Of a DNA stretch of 9,932 bases, positions 9,551-9,932 are shown piece after piece; positions within the stretch are counted from its first letter, which is position 1, and every line of letters begins with the position of its first letter. This DNA is from Micavibrio_C sp964577255 (GTDB lineage Bacteria > Pseudomonadota > Alphaproteobacteria > Micavibrionales > Micavibrionaceae). Both the position numbers and the translations under genes were made by a program. A model generated the notes under the pieces. It ran no database searches and was not told the DNA's origin. It worked only from the letters and a program-made list of their open reading frames with translations. The stretch is taken from the NCBI GenBank assembly GCA_964577255.1, contig CAZNYM010000053.1:1-9932 (forward strand). The letters run 5' to 3'.

Positions 9551-9599
9551 AAGTTATTAACATGTTCAGACGTCAAACTGATTTTTTGAAAGATATGCG

Positions 9600-9932
9600 A
9601 TGAATATAAATATTTGGGATCTTTTGGATATTCACAATCTTGAAAGAACCCTATCAGAGCGGCTTGCACTTAAAACAGCGCAATTAGCGAGGGAAATGAC
9701 TGTAAAATCAGGCCAATCAGAATTTATTTATGGCCCTTTGGGTAGGGAATGGGACAACAAGCTAAGGAAAAATAGTAGCATAGAAGAACTAAATGCCTTA
9801 CGGGAATTGCTTATAACTGTAAAGGAAGCAAAAAAAGCAGGAATGCTATGCTGCGATAGTTACCAGTGTGAAGCAGATAATTTAGTTGATGAAAAAATTA
9901 ATTTTACCTCTTTTATGGAGTCTTCAAGTTTT
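9600..9932 (+). CDS. Unrecognised protein, N-terminal part (3' end outside window)
   Basis: The frame is open from ATG 9600 to the window edge (111 codons, no stop). The protein begins MNINIWDLLDIHNLERTLS. A mostly helical, charged segment follows (about 12-35), then GQSEFIYGPLGREWDNKLRK, a Leu/Glu-rich helix (about 60-80), and a short stretch with cysteines at 86, 87 and 92 (MLCCDSYQCEADN). I recognise no family; nothing resembles an integrase or a transposase. GC is about 36 % (hand count), far below the core genes, and the codons are A/T-rich (AAA, GAA, TTA, ATA), unlike the neighbours. A weak ribosome site (GAAAGA, 9588-9593) precedes it. A 13-codon frame from ATG 9562 ends in TGA 9601-9603 and overlaps this ATG (ATGA). 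Probably acquired DNA. Confidence 0.55.
   Translation, partial: MNINIWDLLDIHNLERTLSERLALKTAQLAREMTVKSGQSEFIYGPLGREWDNKLRKNSSIEELNALRELLITVKEAKKAGMLCCDSYQCEADNLVDEKINFTSFMESSSF

Overview
The window is a piece of an alphaproteobacterial chromosome. Three things point there: the order prfA–prmC–DUF4167 gene–clpB, the DUF4167 protein itself (a family known essentially from Alphaproteobacteria), and a lon–hupB pair followed by a valine tRNA. The core has high GC (roughly 60 % by eye). I cannot assign a genus. A Rhodospirillales-like or other deep-branching alphaproteobacterium is a guess only.

Layout, left to right. The window opens inside the 3' part of a GNAT acetyltransferase gene. A translation-termination pair follows: prfA (release factor 1) overlaps prmC (the methyltransferase that modifies the GGQ glutamine of release factors) by an ATGA. 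After a 192-base leader region with a candidate promoter and a hairpin comes a small basic DUF4167 protein with a clear terminator behind it. Next is a proteostasis block: clpB (disaggregase), a 129-base gap, lon (ATP-dependent protease), a strong terminator, and hupB (HU nucleoid protein, start corrected to GTG at 8263) with its own terminator.

The right end is the less ordinary part. Two valine tRNA genes with different anticodons (CAC at 8647-8721, UAC at 9385-9459) each have a good sigma70-type promoter and an encoded CCA. They flank one minus-strand gene for a probable exported small zinc metallopeptidase (HECAH motif), which converges on the first tRNA with 9 bases between them. Immediately after the second tRNA the DNA drops to about 36 % GC (hand count, 9601-9932). 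This AT-rich part holds a REP-like palindrome and the start of an unrecognised reading frame that runs off the window. That is what the edge of an element integrated at a tRNA 3' end looks like, but no integrase or second attachment site is visible here.

Most of the window is ordinary housekeeping sequence. I found no CRISPR array, insertion sequence or recognisable new defence system. The best candidates for new biology are the AT-rich DNA after tRNA-Val(UAC), the small metallopeptidase between the tRNAs, and the leader of the DUF4167 gene.
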